From Tamarix chinensis (Eukaryota; Streptophyta; Magnoliopsida; Caryophyllales; Tamaricaceae): a DNA stretch of 64,000 nt. Location: contig CM060175.1 in the NCBI GenBank assembly GCA_030549775.1, forward strand, positions 80,012,245 through 80,076,244. The letters run 5' to 3'. Shown one piece after another: positions 25,214 to 38,622 of this stretch. Positions within the stretch are counted from its first letter, which is position 1, and each line of letters opens with the position of its first letter. The notes under the pieces were generated by a model. It saw only the letters and a program-made list of their open reading frames with translations. It made no database searches and had not been told where the DNA came from. Made by a program: the position numbers and the translations under genes.

Positions 25214-26473
25214 CTTTGTGTAAAACCCTAAATTTTACTACTAAAATATTTTGTTAACAGTGGAAGCATAGTACTAAAATGGCCAGGTGTTACCACCGTA
25301 ATTAGCACAAGTCCGGTTTACCAACCATCCTTATCACAATCACAAGGCAAAACAATTATAATTTAATTAAAACATGAAAAATAGAAAATGAGAGAAACTT
25401 TATAAGTACAAATACAAGTGGGAGATTAAATCGATTACAATATCCAAAACATAGATAAAAGGGATACCTTGGATCTATAAGTCCAAAAAGGTATTCAAGT
25501 AAAAAACTATCATCTAGATAATATGACTCTACTCCCAAAATCCCTAATACAAAAAATCATTCCACCCCACACAAAGCATCATAGGCTGCAAAATCATCTA
25601 GTGGGTCCTCATCGACCTGTACAAAGACATCTGGGTCATCTACTAGTGGGAATAAGCATCACTCATGAAAATAATGATTAATATGCTACGTATTAAGTAA
25701 GGTAATAGTGCAATAAATGTAATACCCCACACTTTTGTATAATGGATTAATGAGAAATTTTATCAAATATTGGGCCTTTGATTTTGAATCAATGATATGA
25801 TTTGATTTGGGATAAATTTTGATTCGAAATCATGTTGGAAAATGAATTTTATTGAGTTTTACAGGCAAACCCATCGACTGGTTCTATAAATCGATCGACT
25901 GGTTTGTCGTTTTAGACAAATTGGGTTCCTCGACAAAATTGATCAACTAATGAATGAACAGTCAACTGGTTGACCCAAACTGATTGACTAGCTTGTTAAG
26001 CTAGACATGTTTTTGAGTTTGATTTTTTTGGAAAATCCCTTACACTAAATTAGAACCATATCAACCCATGCGAGATTGTCCTTAAGAGATTCTTAACCAT
26101 TTTTATGATGCATTTAACCCAAAATATTGCCTTGATTTAATTTGAAGGTTGATTGAGACACAAGAAGGGATAGATGACCTCGGCAATTGTCTTCTTCTTC
26201 CTCTCTTTTCTGTGTGATTCTGAGATCAATTTTTTTGATCTCAGGTATGCTTTCGAACAGCTAGAAGATTCCTTCCACATTAACTTCCTATTGCTCCATT
26301 TGTGAGTGTGAATTATGTCCTAATTGATCTGAATTCTTTAGACATCTCATTTGAGCTTTGGAGAAGAGGTCAGCAAATCCTAAATAAATCTATCCATGAT
26401 TGAATTCAAACAATTAATGGTAGGGTTTTGAGTCATTCTCTGAACCCTTAGTAATCCCTTTCGATTGGTTGGC

Positions 26474-26482
26474 TATAAATAG
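26474..26482 (+). promoter_or_regulatory. TATA box of LTR J1
   Basis: GGCTATAAATAGCCCC stands at the corresponding place to the TATA boxes of L2 and L9, followed by a pyrimidine-rich leader (26490-26640). Confidence 0.55.
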
Positions 26483-28036
26483 CCCCAATCATCCCTCCAT
26501 TTCACTTTTCTTTCAACCACTTAAATTCATTGAGTCTTATTTTCCCTCTCTTCTTTCCACATTTTACGACTTGTTAAGATACTTCTTTACACTCTTCTAG
26601 TCCTGTCTCTAGCTCTTTCTTATTTCAATTCTTAAAAAAGGCTGATTTAGATTCTGGAAAAAGGTTTAGTAGTTATGTTAGCTTTTATCTGTTTTGGCCT
26701 TAAGTTGGTAAGTTTTTACTCTCTTTTGATTTTAAGATTTTGAAACTTGTTAAGAGTTTGATATAATTTCTTAGTTTGACACTTTAATTTTAAGGTTTTC
26801 AAAGCTAAGAATTTCTTATAGTGGAATCCCTGTTTCAAGAGGATTTTTATCTACATCAAGTATGTGGTTCTTGCTCTTAAAATATTTAGTATGTGTCTCT
26901 GCATTATAGGAGTTATCTTGAGTTGATTGATGCATGTTGGCATGAAGTAATGTAGTTGTATGTATGATCTACATACTTAAATGACATAATCTGAGTAAAA
27001 AGCATGAAAATGGATAAAAATAGACTATGATTATATTCTAGTGAGAAATGCATGTTAATTTAGTTGGAAACATGTTAGTTGATGTTGATACATGTTTTAA
27101 CATGGATCAAAATGGTTTATATGAAAGATTCTGCATGAAATGTATGGTTTGATGTTGTCTTCGGGCAAACCTAGATAGGTCAAACCAATTGATTGGTTCC
27201 TAGAATAGTTGACCAGTTCCTAGAACAGTCGACTAGTACGCCTACATAGACCTTAGTATTGATCTCTACTTAAACCCATTGACTGGTTTGGCAAAACTGA
27301 TCGACTGGTCTATGAACAATCAACTAGTTTGTCCAAATCAATTGACGAATTGGAGAAAAACATGGTATGATTAAGTCAAACAAATTGACAAGTCCATCCA
27401 AACCGATCGACTAGTTGGGCCATACCAATACACTGGTTCGACTGGTTTGCTTAAATTGCTTCTTTTGAGTTCATTTATTCTTTGAGACTATGATTGGTAT
27501 TATTCCAAGGTTATTTAATGGATAAAGTACAAAATTTATCATGGACTATTAGCCCAATTAAAAGATCAGAATGGAACATGGGTTATGGTACACCTTATGG
27601 ATAATGGAGGGATTACATGGCATTTCATTTATGATAAGTGAGACTAATTAAGAAAAGAGTAACAAAACTTAGCTTGGGCTAGAATTGAATATAACGGTGG
27701 TTATGAATAACATTTGCCAAGGATAAATGGTAAGCCCATATGGTTGGGAAAAATAGAAGGAAAATGATTAACTTGAACTAACATGGAAAGTTGACTTGCT
27801 TGCTTTGTATGGGCCTTGTATAATCACTCATCTTTATGAATAAACAATATGCATGTAAAGTGAAAGAAATTCAATTTGAGTATGGCCCAATCTTCGATTA
27901 GATATCGGGGTCAATGTGCCTTTGGGCGTTTTTGGTGCCTTCGAATGGGATCCTGAGAGGTTCTGATGCCTTACATACTGTAGACATTGATGATGTACTA
28001 GGGGGTATCGATACTAAAGGGTCTAGTTACCTAGGT

Positions 28037-28206
28037 ATTTGGCTTTGGCATAAACTTATGTCCATATTGGTTAGCTTCGGCCTGGACTTATGTCTATTTT
28101 GGTGATTGGCTTTAGCCTAGACTTATGTCCACTTGGTGATGGGCTTCGTCCTAGACTTATGTCTATTTTGGTGATTGGCTTCAGCTTGGACTTTATGTTC
28201 CTTATT
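28037..28206 (+). repeat. 36-bp tandem repeat in J1, about 4-5 copies
   Basis: Units contain TTGGCTTTAGCCTAGAC and TTATGTCCATTTTGGTGA with substitutions and small gaps. Confidence 0.8.
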
Positions 28207-29273
28207 GGATAGGCTTTCATGGTATGTGAGGATATGTGGTGGTGCACAGTCCATCACTTGATGATAATAAAATCTGGCTGGTAAATATTAGTTGATAATT
28301 ATAAATAGTAACCAAATGAATGGTTGACAATTGGTTATGAAATGAAAGTAATGATATAATTAACCAAAATGGTTAAAGCTAGTTTTTGCACTTGACTAAC
28401 TGGTTATGGAATGGAATATTAATTGAGTTGATTGGCCTATCTCTTACATGGATAATGAATGGCATGTCTTAAAGGAATTAGATAAATGTAAATAACCTTA
28501 GGGGTTTTTAGAATACTCTTTGCCATTGCTTATGTAAATGTTATATGAAAGTATTATGATTCTTAAGCATGATGTTTTCTATTGTGCTGAAGTTGTACAT
28601 TATAGCATGTTTTATGCACTCTTACATATATATATATATATGGTCTCACCATAATGCATGTTGTACATCATGTTCATGAATAATGAATTAGCATACTTGT
28701 GTACATTGAGGAAGCAACTTGACTTACTCAATACATAACGTACTAATGTACCCGTTTACTCGGTCACCTGCTCATTCCCAAACAGATGACCATGTGCTAG
28801 TTTTTGGGGATGGCCAGTAAAGGGCCTACCTCAGGGCTTGTGTGCGAGGACATTAGGAAGGTTTTTGTGGAATATGTGGAGGACCATGGTTTTTAAATTG
28901 GGTATCATGCCCCAACCCTTATTTTGTAATCCTGTACTTATTAATATGTATTTTGTAATGATTTGATTGAAATCGGTTAGGGCCATCTTATGTAAACCCT
29001 TTTGGAGTTGTTTAATTTATTTTGCTCATTATGTTGTTTTTGGTGATTGGTTGGTTTAGCCTTGTATATGATATGGGGTAGGTAATGGACCCCTATCCTA
29101 TGTCAGGTGCAATAGTAATACCACATTTTTCTAAGTTATTTATGCTTCTACAACATGTTTTAATGAAATTTTTCGGTAGAAAAAAATAGGGGTGATCGTA
29201 AAGTAAGGGGGTATAAAGAAAATAAGCATGTATGCGTGTTAACATTAAACAATGTAAGGTAAATATTCTTAAA

Positions 29274-29660
29274 CTAGTGGAATGGTTTGAAGCACCTCTA
29301 AAAAAAATACACTCGAGCCACTATTATCATCAGATGGAATGGACTCAACACCTCTTAGAAAAAAACACACCTAACCACTATTTTTAAACCGGTGGAATGA
29401 TCTAAAGCACATCTCAGTAAAAACACACCTGAGAAACTATTATTGTTTCGTGGAACGAACACAACACCTCGGTACTAACTCAAGTGATCTTTTAATTTAA
29501 ATGATTAATGTCTTATCCTTTAGTACTTATTTTTGAATCATATTATTATTCATGTTGAATATATGACCCCACTATTATTAATCCAACAAAACAGACTGAT
29601 GCACCTCTCTGGAAAAAATACACTTGGGTAACTATTATCATTCGATGGAACAAACCCATA
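29274..29660 (-). repeat. Tandem array in L4
   Basis: Inverted L-family units: CCACTATT followed by a spacer and (C/T)CGGTGGAATG-like sequence, alternating with AAGCACCTCT...ACACACCTGAG. The sequence resembles the arrays of L5, L6 and L9 more than those of L2 and L7. Confidence 0.8.
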
Positions 29661-31672
29661 TAAATACCTCGACCCAACTCACGTGATCTTTTATTTGAAA
29701 TGATTAGTATCTTATTCAATGTTGATTATATCCAAGATCACCATGCATGACTCATATAGATATTGCATAACATATAATTGGGAACACGTAAGCACACCCA
29801 CATTGTTATCAAGGCCATCCCTAAGAAATAAGGTCTATAATTTCTATAATATTTTGAATATAATTCTTAGCATATTTATGTTCCATTTCCCCATCAAAAA
29901 TCACCATAGTTCTACATTTAATCCCAATGAAAAAAATTTAATTTTCTTACTAAAACCTCATAATATCATGTTGGATGACTTATATTTTACTCAATCCATC
30001 ATTTAATCACATTATTTATGGAATATTAGGTAACATCCTCAAAACATATCGGGCCAAGATTATTCCCCAAATTACTATCAAATGACCATAATGCCCTCAT
30101 GATACTCATATTTTCCCAAAGGCCTAGCAAATAACAATATCAATACATATCAATCCCCAATATTCATACGAGATACACAACTCCAAATGTATATACACAA
30201 ATACCACGTATCCAACGTTATACCCAAATGCATGTTTTCACATTTTCTCCCATTTTAAGATATCATATCATAGCACACTCATAATCAATATTATCCACAT
30301 AACAATACAAAAATGATATACATACAAGACTAACTAAGATATGTATTCTTACTAACAATGACACCAAGCTCTAGGCACAAAATCTTAAACTATATCATTC
30401 GAGATCACAGGAAGATTACCTATGAAAATAATAATTCATAACTTAGAATTGAAGAATAAAATTGATGGAAAAGTTAAGGTAAATGATGGTGGAAGTGGAA
30501 ATAACCAAAATAAGTTGAAAGCTCAGGTTGCCTGGAAGTATAGTGGATATGGTGGTAATAAAGGGGTGCTAGGGTGGTGTTTTAGTGGAGCATGCACTTG
30601 CTATAAGGTAGCACAACTATGCTAAAATAAGGGTATGACCATGGCATGCAACACATGCATAGGTTGAAAGCTGGAAACTCACACAAGTGGGGCATACGAG
30701 ATGAGCATGGTCTTGCGCAAAGTGCACATGCAAGAATGAGGTGCACACGGCTGTGTGGAGAACCGTGCATGAGTGTATGATTATGCTCAATAACTCTAAG
30801 AGAAGGCATGGCTAGGACATGTGAAGTGTGCACGGTTCGTGCACCTCGATAAAAATGAACAAAGCACGGTGACAAAGAAGGGAAAAAAAGTGGTGTGGGG
30901 TGGTGATGGTCATCGACGATGAGGGGGTGATGGGGAGGTATTTATGGTCATTTTCCCAGTGAAATGGTGGTGGTGTGTGGGGTGGTGATGGTTTTTCTAC
31001 AACAAAATAGAGCAGGGAAGGAAGGAGAAGGAGATAGGTGGGCAGGTTGTGGTAGCTCAACAAAAAATGGAGGATGTGGAAATGGTCGAGCATTAAATAA
31101 GGTAGAAAGAGAATGAAATGGAATTTGTATGTATGTATGTATGGTACCATGCACCTGGTGAAAGATAGACAAGAAGGCGTGCATGAGGGGAGTAACATTA
31201 AGGGAGACGATGCATGATCAGGGGTGATGCCCAAAATTTCAACGGGACATATCCCATTTATTTAAAGGAGATGATGGTTGGTGATGATGAAGGTAGGGGA
31301 AGTAGTCATGGCACCATGGAAAAGGGAGTACGGTTGAAAGGTTTTATGTAGCGAAAGGAGGGAGAAGAAGAAAAAGAAGGTCGGTCAGACCAGGGGAAAA
31401 GAAAAGGAAGAAAGATAAGTGTGCTTATAGTTAAGATTAGATTAAAATTTTGTAATTAGATAAATTAGGTAATATTAAGATATTAATCATCTAGGATTTA
31501 AGGTTAGGTTAAAAATTATAATTTATCTAGAATAAAGATTAGGATTAGGTTAAGATTTTAAATTAAGAAATTATGGTAAAATAAAAATATCAATTTCTCG
31601 ATATTAGAATTGGATTAAGGTATTGATTACTTGGGATGGATATGAGATGAAAAATTAGGGTATTACACTTTG

Positions 31673-32579
31673 GGTCATTTGTTTTTTATATTATTTTTAG
31701 AACCTCGTTATATATATTTTCTACCATATTATTATTTCATGAGTAGGCCCTAATATTTTTTTATTATATACTTAAAACTATCCTATAGTACTACTCTTAT
31801 ACCATGATGTATTAAATAAAGAATGTCAAAAATTATCAATACACATTAATTCATTTTAGATAAGATGAGTTATCAAATACTATTATTACTTTAGACGTAA
31901 ATAAAATATGTCTACTAAACATCATTATTACTTTAGATCTAATCAGATTTCAAATGGTCCAACAAACAAACACTAACAAAAAATCTAGGGGGTATATATG
32001 GTGTTTTTATTTAGAAAACTAATAATTTCTATGTAGAAAATAAAGGGTCATGACTTGAATAAATTACCTTTGCCCACATATTTTCCCTTACTCCTTCACT
32101 TCAGCCATATATCTACTTCCATTTTTCATTTCCTTGGTTCCTTCTTCCCATACTCCACTTCCATTTCCTCTTTCTCTCCTCCTTCTTTCTCTGATACTTA
32201 CCTAATTAACCTAGAAAAAAGTATAGACGAGAAAAAATGGAGGCACATAACTACCAGTAAAAAGAAGAATATGAGTATGCATCTAAAAATGTGCATTTAG
32301 ATATAATCTTTAATATCGACTAGGAGGTAGGCATCTTTGCTAAAAAAAATCAATTTGTGTAGCATGATAGATCTAATGTGAGGTGGTAACACACGCATGA
32401 ACGTATAATGTGAAGAACTCATGCATTATTGATCCCCAAACATGAAGCACTCAGACATTCTACCCAACAACTGTGCGGGTCTCATGCATCCCCCCAACCA
32501 TGAAGGCTTCATGCACCCCCACACATCTACCCATAAAACTCATGCACACAACACACCCTTCTCATTTTTCCTATATATT
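31673..32579. other. Unassigned sequence between L4 and J2
   Basis: AT-rich to 32040, then a pyrimidine-rich part (32060-32200) and a part with repeated CTCATGCA and CCCCCA words (32380-32560). No coding similarity is seen in the frame 32055-32300. Confidence 0.4.
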
Positions 32580-34076
32580 TGTAATACCATATCCTAAAAT
32601 CTTTTAAAATGTATTAAAAATTGTGTTGATACGAGATAAATTTGTTTTGATTTTGAAAATGGCTCAAAATTTTAATAAGAATGTGAATTTCAAGCATACC
32701 AGCTGACTAATTGTTCAAACCAATCAACCGATACGCTCAGAAACTGACACTTTTATTCCCTAATAAGCCAATCGACTTGTTTGCCTAAATCAATTGACTT
32801 TTGTCCTGTGATTTCATATCCTTTTTAGAATTTGGTTCTAATGTTTATAAAATAAATAAATAAATAAATAAAAACTTATCATTAGAATCTATTTGTGCTA
32901 ACAAGCATATTTTGATGCTTTAGGATTATGTTAACATTGTTTAGATCATTCCATGATTTAGACAAAGTTTCTCCCCAAAGCACTTTTTGTGGTATTCCCT
33001 AACTTTTCTCTTTCTCCATCACATTCATCTCTCTTCTAGCAGCCATGGTTATGCGTTTCACTTCCTACACCATCTTCCAAGACTTACCAAACCTCTTCCA
33101 TTTCCCCTCTTCAATACACTCTACCTCCCTCACCTTATCGCGCGTTTCTCACATATTTGGTTGCCCACACTCAACCAAGTTAACATTTTCTCTTTCTTCC
33201 CCTTTAAGGATGTCGATCTACCTCTCTATTATACTCCATTCTTGATTCATTTCCACTTTTTACCTTCTACATTTTCTCTCTTCCCCTTTTCCTTAGGTAA
33301 TTTTTTCTAAGTGTTGAAGTATCCTTCACCTTTTCCCCCACCCTTCTTCTCTACTGAGAAAAATAGAATATTGTGTATTTTCTTCTCATATTTTAGTCAA
33401 TTCCCTACACTTCTTTCTTCTCCTAATCTTATCATTAGCTCTAATTAAGCGAGTAGTGATTTAGGTTTTAAGAAATGTTGAAGATCTTAGTTTCCTCTTT
33501 GAAAATATATTTTAAGAGAAAGGTTGTGTTATGCCATTTATTCTTCTCCTTCTTCTAATATTGTTTTATTAAGTTTTGAAATAGATTTTTAATGGTATTG
33601 ATTCTTGATTCTTGTATAAAATCAAGATATTGGTAGAGATCATCAAGTTAGAAGTATTTTTGTGTAAGAAGATTTGCTTAGAGTTAAGACATCCTTATCT
33701 CTAACATGAATAAGGTTTGTATGTTTTTGTTGTGGTTTAGAGAGCTAGATATGTTTGGTGATGTGTATGTATTATGTTAAGTTCTTGGATTTGAACATGT
33801 CGTCGTGTTTTAATTTATGAAGTTTTGGAGTATGCTTAAATATTTTGATATTGTGCATGAGTTTAGTGAAATTTAAGCATAATTTTGTTGAGTATTGATT
33901 CCTACCATAATTTTTATGAATTCAAATGTGGAGTACGTATTTTTATATGCTTTACAAAATAGAATCATTATGCAATTAATTTGGAAAAGATTGGTGATTT
34001 TAGTTATGTGTGGTTCATGCATTTGGACATTGTTTCACCTAGACCAGTCAACCAGTTTGCTATAACAGGTCGAGTG
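32580..34076 (+). mobile_element. Partial LTR J2 (J family), cut by L5
   Basis: It starts TGTAATACCATATCCTAAAA at 32580, resembles J1, and carries the same CAATCGACTTGTTTGCC / CCAGTCAACCAGTTTGC motifs at 32701-32800 and 34037-34065, with a pyrimidine-rich leader at 32970-33420 as in J1. It stops where L5 begins at 34077; the remaining right part was not found. The frames at 32987-33310 look non-coding. Confidence 0.6.
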
Positions 34077-36480
34077 TGTAATATCCCAAATTTTACAGCT
34101 GAAATTTTTTATTTTATAGCGAAAGCTTATAACCAAAATACCAAGTGTTAACACCATAATTGATGTAAGTTTAGTTTACCATACCATCCTCATATCAAAC
34201 ACAAGGCTAAAACCATTACAAGTAAAACAGGTTAAATAGAAATGAGTGAAGTTTTATAAATGTAAATATGAGTTTGGAGATTAAATCTGGGATACAATAA
34301 AAAAAAAAACATACAACAAAAGGTATACTATGGATTAAGGATTCCAAAAGGTATCCAGATAAAAATTTCATCCAGATAATATGATTCTTCGCCCAAACAC
34401 CCATTATAGTAAAAAAATCACTTCTCCTCATACAACGCATCATAGCCAACAAAATTATCTAACTGGTCCTCAAAGACCTATACAAACTCATGAGGTTCAT
34501 CTATTCATGGTAATGAGCATCACCCATAAAAATTATGGTCAATACCCTACCCTACATACTGAACAAGGTAACAATACTGTTGAGTTAGGGATACGGTTAA
34601 ATACATGCATTCATAATATATAATAAGTACACATGTAAACACATAAAGTATCACAAGGTAAGTACTAATTCATGCCTCTTTATTAGATATAACCATTTCA
34701 TTATTTTATATATGTTGACTTCATGGACCCCATTATTCTTGAATTGATAGAATGGTTTGAAGCACCTCTCAGGAATAACACACTTAAGCCACTATTATCA
34801 TCCAATGGAATAGACTCAATATCTCTTAGGAAAAAAATGATCCTAAGCCATTATTCTTAAACTGGTAGAATGGTCTGAAGCACCTCTCAGGAGTAATACA
34901 CCTAAGCTACTATTATCATCTGGTGGAATGGACACATACCTTAGTCCTGACTCACATACTCTTCTACTTTAGATCATTAATATCTTATCCATTAGGTTTC
35001 TTATGTCAAATTGTATTATCTTTCACGTTGATTTTAGGACCCCACTATTCTTAATCTGATGGAATGAATAGATGCACCTCTTGAGATAAAATTCTCCTAT
35101 TATCATTTAGTGGAGCGAACCTATAAAATATCTCAACCTAACTCATGTGATATTTCGCTCTAAATAATTAATGCCTTATTTATGATTTATTTGATAGGTA
35201 AAGAACATGTTTAAGGGAGGTAAGGCACATCACGAGAACATAAGATCATTTTCTAGGGTTAAGACCCTTATATTTCCCCAAAACCCTAATTTCACACTTT
35301 TATCATAACTCTTATTTAGTTACTCTTTTAACCACAAAAATTAGCACCTATTCCTAAAATATTATTATTTTCAACATACTTGTATTTCAATTCATAGATC
35401 TAAGATTTTGAAAATACAATAATAACCCTATCTCAAAGGTTACTATTCCCGAAGCTTATAAACCCTAATTTTAGAAATCCATTATAACTTTTTCTATAGG
35501 GGTCAATCAGTCACTAGATTAAATATAAATTTCCAAAACAATAATTTTAACAACATATTCAAATTTCATAGTCTAACTCTAGCGTTTTACACATGTGATA
35601 ATAACCTTTTTATTTTAGGGTTACTATTCTCAAATCAAACATTTTCCATACTTTATTAAACTTAGGTCATTCAAAACTACAATAAACACTTCATATCAAT
35701 TCCTTAACATATTTTATATGAAATAAAACCTTAAAATACCATGATTCCCATATTAAACCCATATTAACAAAAATTCCCTAACTAATAACAAAACCCTTAA
35801 TTCATAAAAATCTTTTATTTTTTGGTAACATTATTTTCAAATCCTCCATTTATCTCCATATACCTTATTATACTCATTTTACATTCATCATACCTTAATA
35901 AACTCATGTTATAACCATATATCACACCGAGGGTTTTCCACATACAATAACAATACCGCATAATCATCACTTACTCATTTTTTATCTATAATATCAACCG
36001 TATATCATATCATTAACAAACATACATTAAATCACATGATAATAATAACGTGGCATAACAAAAAACATGCATAACACTTATCAATAAAATAAAATAAAAA
36101 GGCCTAGATTATGACAAGTATGATGTGTATGGGAATGTGGAATTATTAAATTGGTAAAAACAATGCTCAATTATGTTGTAATTAGGAAGAGGATGGTTCA
36201 AAAGTGGTGAATTAAGTATGAGGATGTTCGAATATGATAGAATAATATGATGATGATTCGAATATGGAGATGATGATTCAATGATGATGAGTGAATGGTT
36301 AAAGTGATTCGAATGAGATGAGATGGTGAAGATGATGATTCGGCAATTAGGGCTTAATGGTAGATGGTTTCATGGGTTTGGGTTAGGGTTTAGTTTCAAA
36401 AAATTACGATTAGGGTTGGGGTTTGGTTCGAAACTTAGGGTTAGGGTTTTGATTTTGGGATGTGTTTGGACGATGGGTAT
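34077..36480 (-). mobile_element. LTR L5 (L family, minus), far end not resolved
   Basis: TGTAATATCCCAAATTTTAC at 34077 is the inverted L-family 3' end. It is followed, as in L4, by a GGTGTTA-like block (ACCAAGTGTTAACACC), the GGTAATGAGCATCACCCATA block at 34507 and the tandem array (34740-35165). AT-rich sequence then runs to 36270, followed by GGTTAGGG-rich sequence to about 36480. The far terminus (expected ...TTACA and GAGTG) was not found; a deletion or the gypsy insertion may have removed it. Confidence 0.65.
34740..35165 (-). repeat. Tandem array in L5
   Basis: Four to five units with (C/G)CCACTATTATCATC...GGTGGAATG and AAGCACCTCTCAGGA words, closest to the array of L4. Confidence 0.8.
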
Positions 36481-37059
36481 GGCTAGAAGGGAATAGGTTA
36501 AGGAGATTATAAATGATAGTACTTAATATCTAATTCACACAAATGAAGAGATTAAGGGTTTCAAAATTAATCGTTCACACAATTTTGATTAAAATTGAGA
36601 TGAAGTCACATATAATTCAATACTTGCAATTTGCATTTAACTTCAATTCAATCTTTTATGTATCTCCAATCGTGGGTTCTATGACTCTATATAGCCAAGC
36701 TACCAATTAAAAGATACTAGATAAAAATCATATTTCTTCAAAGGATACTAGCTAAAAGATACTAGAATATAGAATATTATTCAAAAAAGTAGATTTATGC
36801 TACTTTATTCTCTAGCTAATTTATAACTCTACTAATTAATTAATTAATTAACTAAATCAACTATTATGCATGTCCAAGCTGCATATTACTTCCCCTATGT
36901 ATGTAGCCATGCACTCCATGCATACCATGCACATGCATATATACGCCTAGTAGCTTGTATGGTATGTTTCATCTATAACTAGCAACGTAACTATCCTTTT
37001 GTTTTCAATTTTGTGGGAGATCCTTTATAAATGTAGAATAATTGGTTCCATAATGATGA
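36481..37059 (-). other. Possible 3' flank or LTR remnant of the gypsy element
   Basis: AT-rich sequence downstream (minus strand) of the pol remnant. It includes repeated AAAGATACTAG words (36710-36770) and, on the minus strand, CTATATAGAGTCATAGAACC. It could be part of the element's 3' LTR, but no paired LTR is in the window. Confidence 0.3.
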
Positions 37060-38622
37060 ATGTCAATTATTAAGTGTTTTCACCTGCATCATTATCCCAT
37101 TGTTTATTTGAATTTTCCTCAAATTTACATTGCCATAGTAAGAGCTAATGTCTCCAACATTGAATGCCCTTGATACCCCCATCATATGAATTTGGAAAAT
37201 CTATCTTATAAGCACTTTCCCCAAACTTTCAAATTAATTTGAAAGGACCATCCACCCTTGTCATAAGTTTGTTTATCCTTAGATTAGGAAATCTCTCCTT
37301 CCTCAAGTGCAACCATACCAAATCACCTGGTTGAAAAACACGTTGACTCCTATGTTTGTTTGTTTTTGTCTTATATATTTCATTTGCCTTCTCAATATGT
37401 TTCTTGATTTGTTGATGGAGTTTTAGAAAGAATTCCACTCTCTCTTAGGCATTATAACTCTTTAACATTTCGAACCCCAAAAGTGTCACATCCATCATGG
37501 TAAGTACCATGGTCCTCCTAGATAATACATCCGCTACAACATTCTCTTTGCCATCCACATGTCTTGTAAAGAATACAAATGTTTGCAATAAATTTGTCCA
37601 CTTAGAATGTCTTGGACTCACCTTCTTTTGACCATATAGCTAATTCAAACTCTCATGATCCGAGTGAAGTACAAAAGGCTTAGGTCTCAAGTAATGGCTC
37701 CATGTCTTCAAACAACGCATAATAGCATAGAACTCTTTATCATAGTTTAAATAGTTGAGTCTTGCACCATTCAACTTTTCACTAAAGAAAGCAATTGGAT
37801 TCCTTTCTTATGAGAGCACACCCTCAATGCCGGTGCATTTGAGAGCTTTATCTTTGAGTCTTCAAAAGCCTTTGTCACTTGATCATTCTAATGGAACTCT
37901 CATTTCTTCATCAATTGTGTGATAGGTGCTGTAATGGTAGAGAAATATTTGATGAACCGCTTATAGAATGAGACCAACCCACAGAAAGTTCAAAATTCGT
38001 GGACATTAGTAGGAATAGGCCACATTTGGATAGCTTCCACCTTTGACGGATCAACTCTGATACCATCTCCACTCACAATATGACTAAGGAAAACCACATT
38101 TTCCATCATAAAATCACATTACTCCAACTTACCATAGAGCTTCACCTCTCTAAGGTTGTCAAATATCCTCTTTAAATGTTGTATGTGCTCGAACTCACTC
38201 TTGCTATATATCAAGATATCATCAAGGTAAACAACAACAAAGACTCCAATAAAGGGTCTAGTTACCTCGGCCATCAATCTCACAAAGGAACTTGGTACAT
38301 TACATAGCCCAAATAGCATCACCAACCTTTCATACAACCCATACTTAGTCATGAAGGTTGTCTTCCACTCGTCCCCTTCCCTTATTCTCATTTGATGATA
38401 GTCACTTCTAAGATTAATCTTCGAGAACACCTTTACACCGTGCAACTCATCTAACATATCATCTAATCTTGGCATCAGAAATTTGTACTTGATAGTGATG
38501 TTGTTAATTGCCCTTGAATCAATACACATCCTCCATGTACCGTCCTTCTTATGCACCAACAAAGCTAGACAACCGCATGGACTCATACTCTCCCGAATAT
38601 AGCCTCAGTCCAACAACTGGTG
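37060..38622 (-). pseudogene. Ty3/gypsy pol remnant: RT, RNase H and integrase C-terminus, integrase core missing
   Basis: On the minus strand the reverse transcriptase starts at the edge of the fragment ([20 protein letters not shown]) and continues through [56 protein letters not shown] and the catalytic [11 protein letters not shown]. After a stop, the connection region (GIRVDPSKVEAIQMWP) and RNase H follow with [41 protein letters not shown] and NVVADVLSRR. Instead of the integrase zinc finger and DDE core, the frame passes within about 30 residues into the integrase C-terminal part (VFQPGDLVWLHLRKERFPN...GPFKLI, to about 37110). Several stops are present. It is cut off 5' of RT by L6. 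The lineage is a plant Ty3/gypsy; chromovirus-like is my inference. Confidence 0.88.

Larger units (their letters stand above)
25718..29197 (+). mobile_element. LTR J1 (second family) nested in L4
   Basis: It starts TGTAATACCCCACACTTTTG and is cut into L4 just after the conserved hairpin block; L4 sequence resumes at about 29203. The right end (AATAGGGGTGATC) is a changed form of GGGGTGTTACA. The flanks ATAAA (25713-25717) and GTAAA (29198-29202) match at four of five positions, so the right end is tentative by a few bases. It has a TATA box at 26474, motif clusters CGATCGACTGGT at 25866-25990 and 27170-27450, a 36-bp tandem repeat at 28037-28206, and a TTACTCAATACATAACGTAC block at 28723. 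No gag-pol is attached. The small frame at 27914-28105 is not a supported gene. Confidence 0.75.
25219..31667 (-). mobile_element. Solo LTR L4 (L family, minus), flanked by CTTTG, hosting J1
   Basis: On the plus strand it starts TGTAAAACCCTAAATTTTAC at 25219 and ends AATTAGGGTATTACA at 31667. CTTTG occurs immediately outside both ends (25214-25218 and 31668-31672). Read on the minus strand it has the L-family order: purine-rich on plus (pyrimidine-rich on minus) 5' part at 31420-30880 with a TATA-like CATAAATACC at 30946-30937, then the ACCAAGCTCTAGGCAC block at 30362, the tandem array (29660-29274) and the ACTAGTGGGAATAAGCATCA block at 25640. Removing J1 and one duplication leaves about 2.96 kb. 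Frames at 30582-31234 come from composition. Confidence 0.9.
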
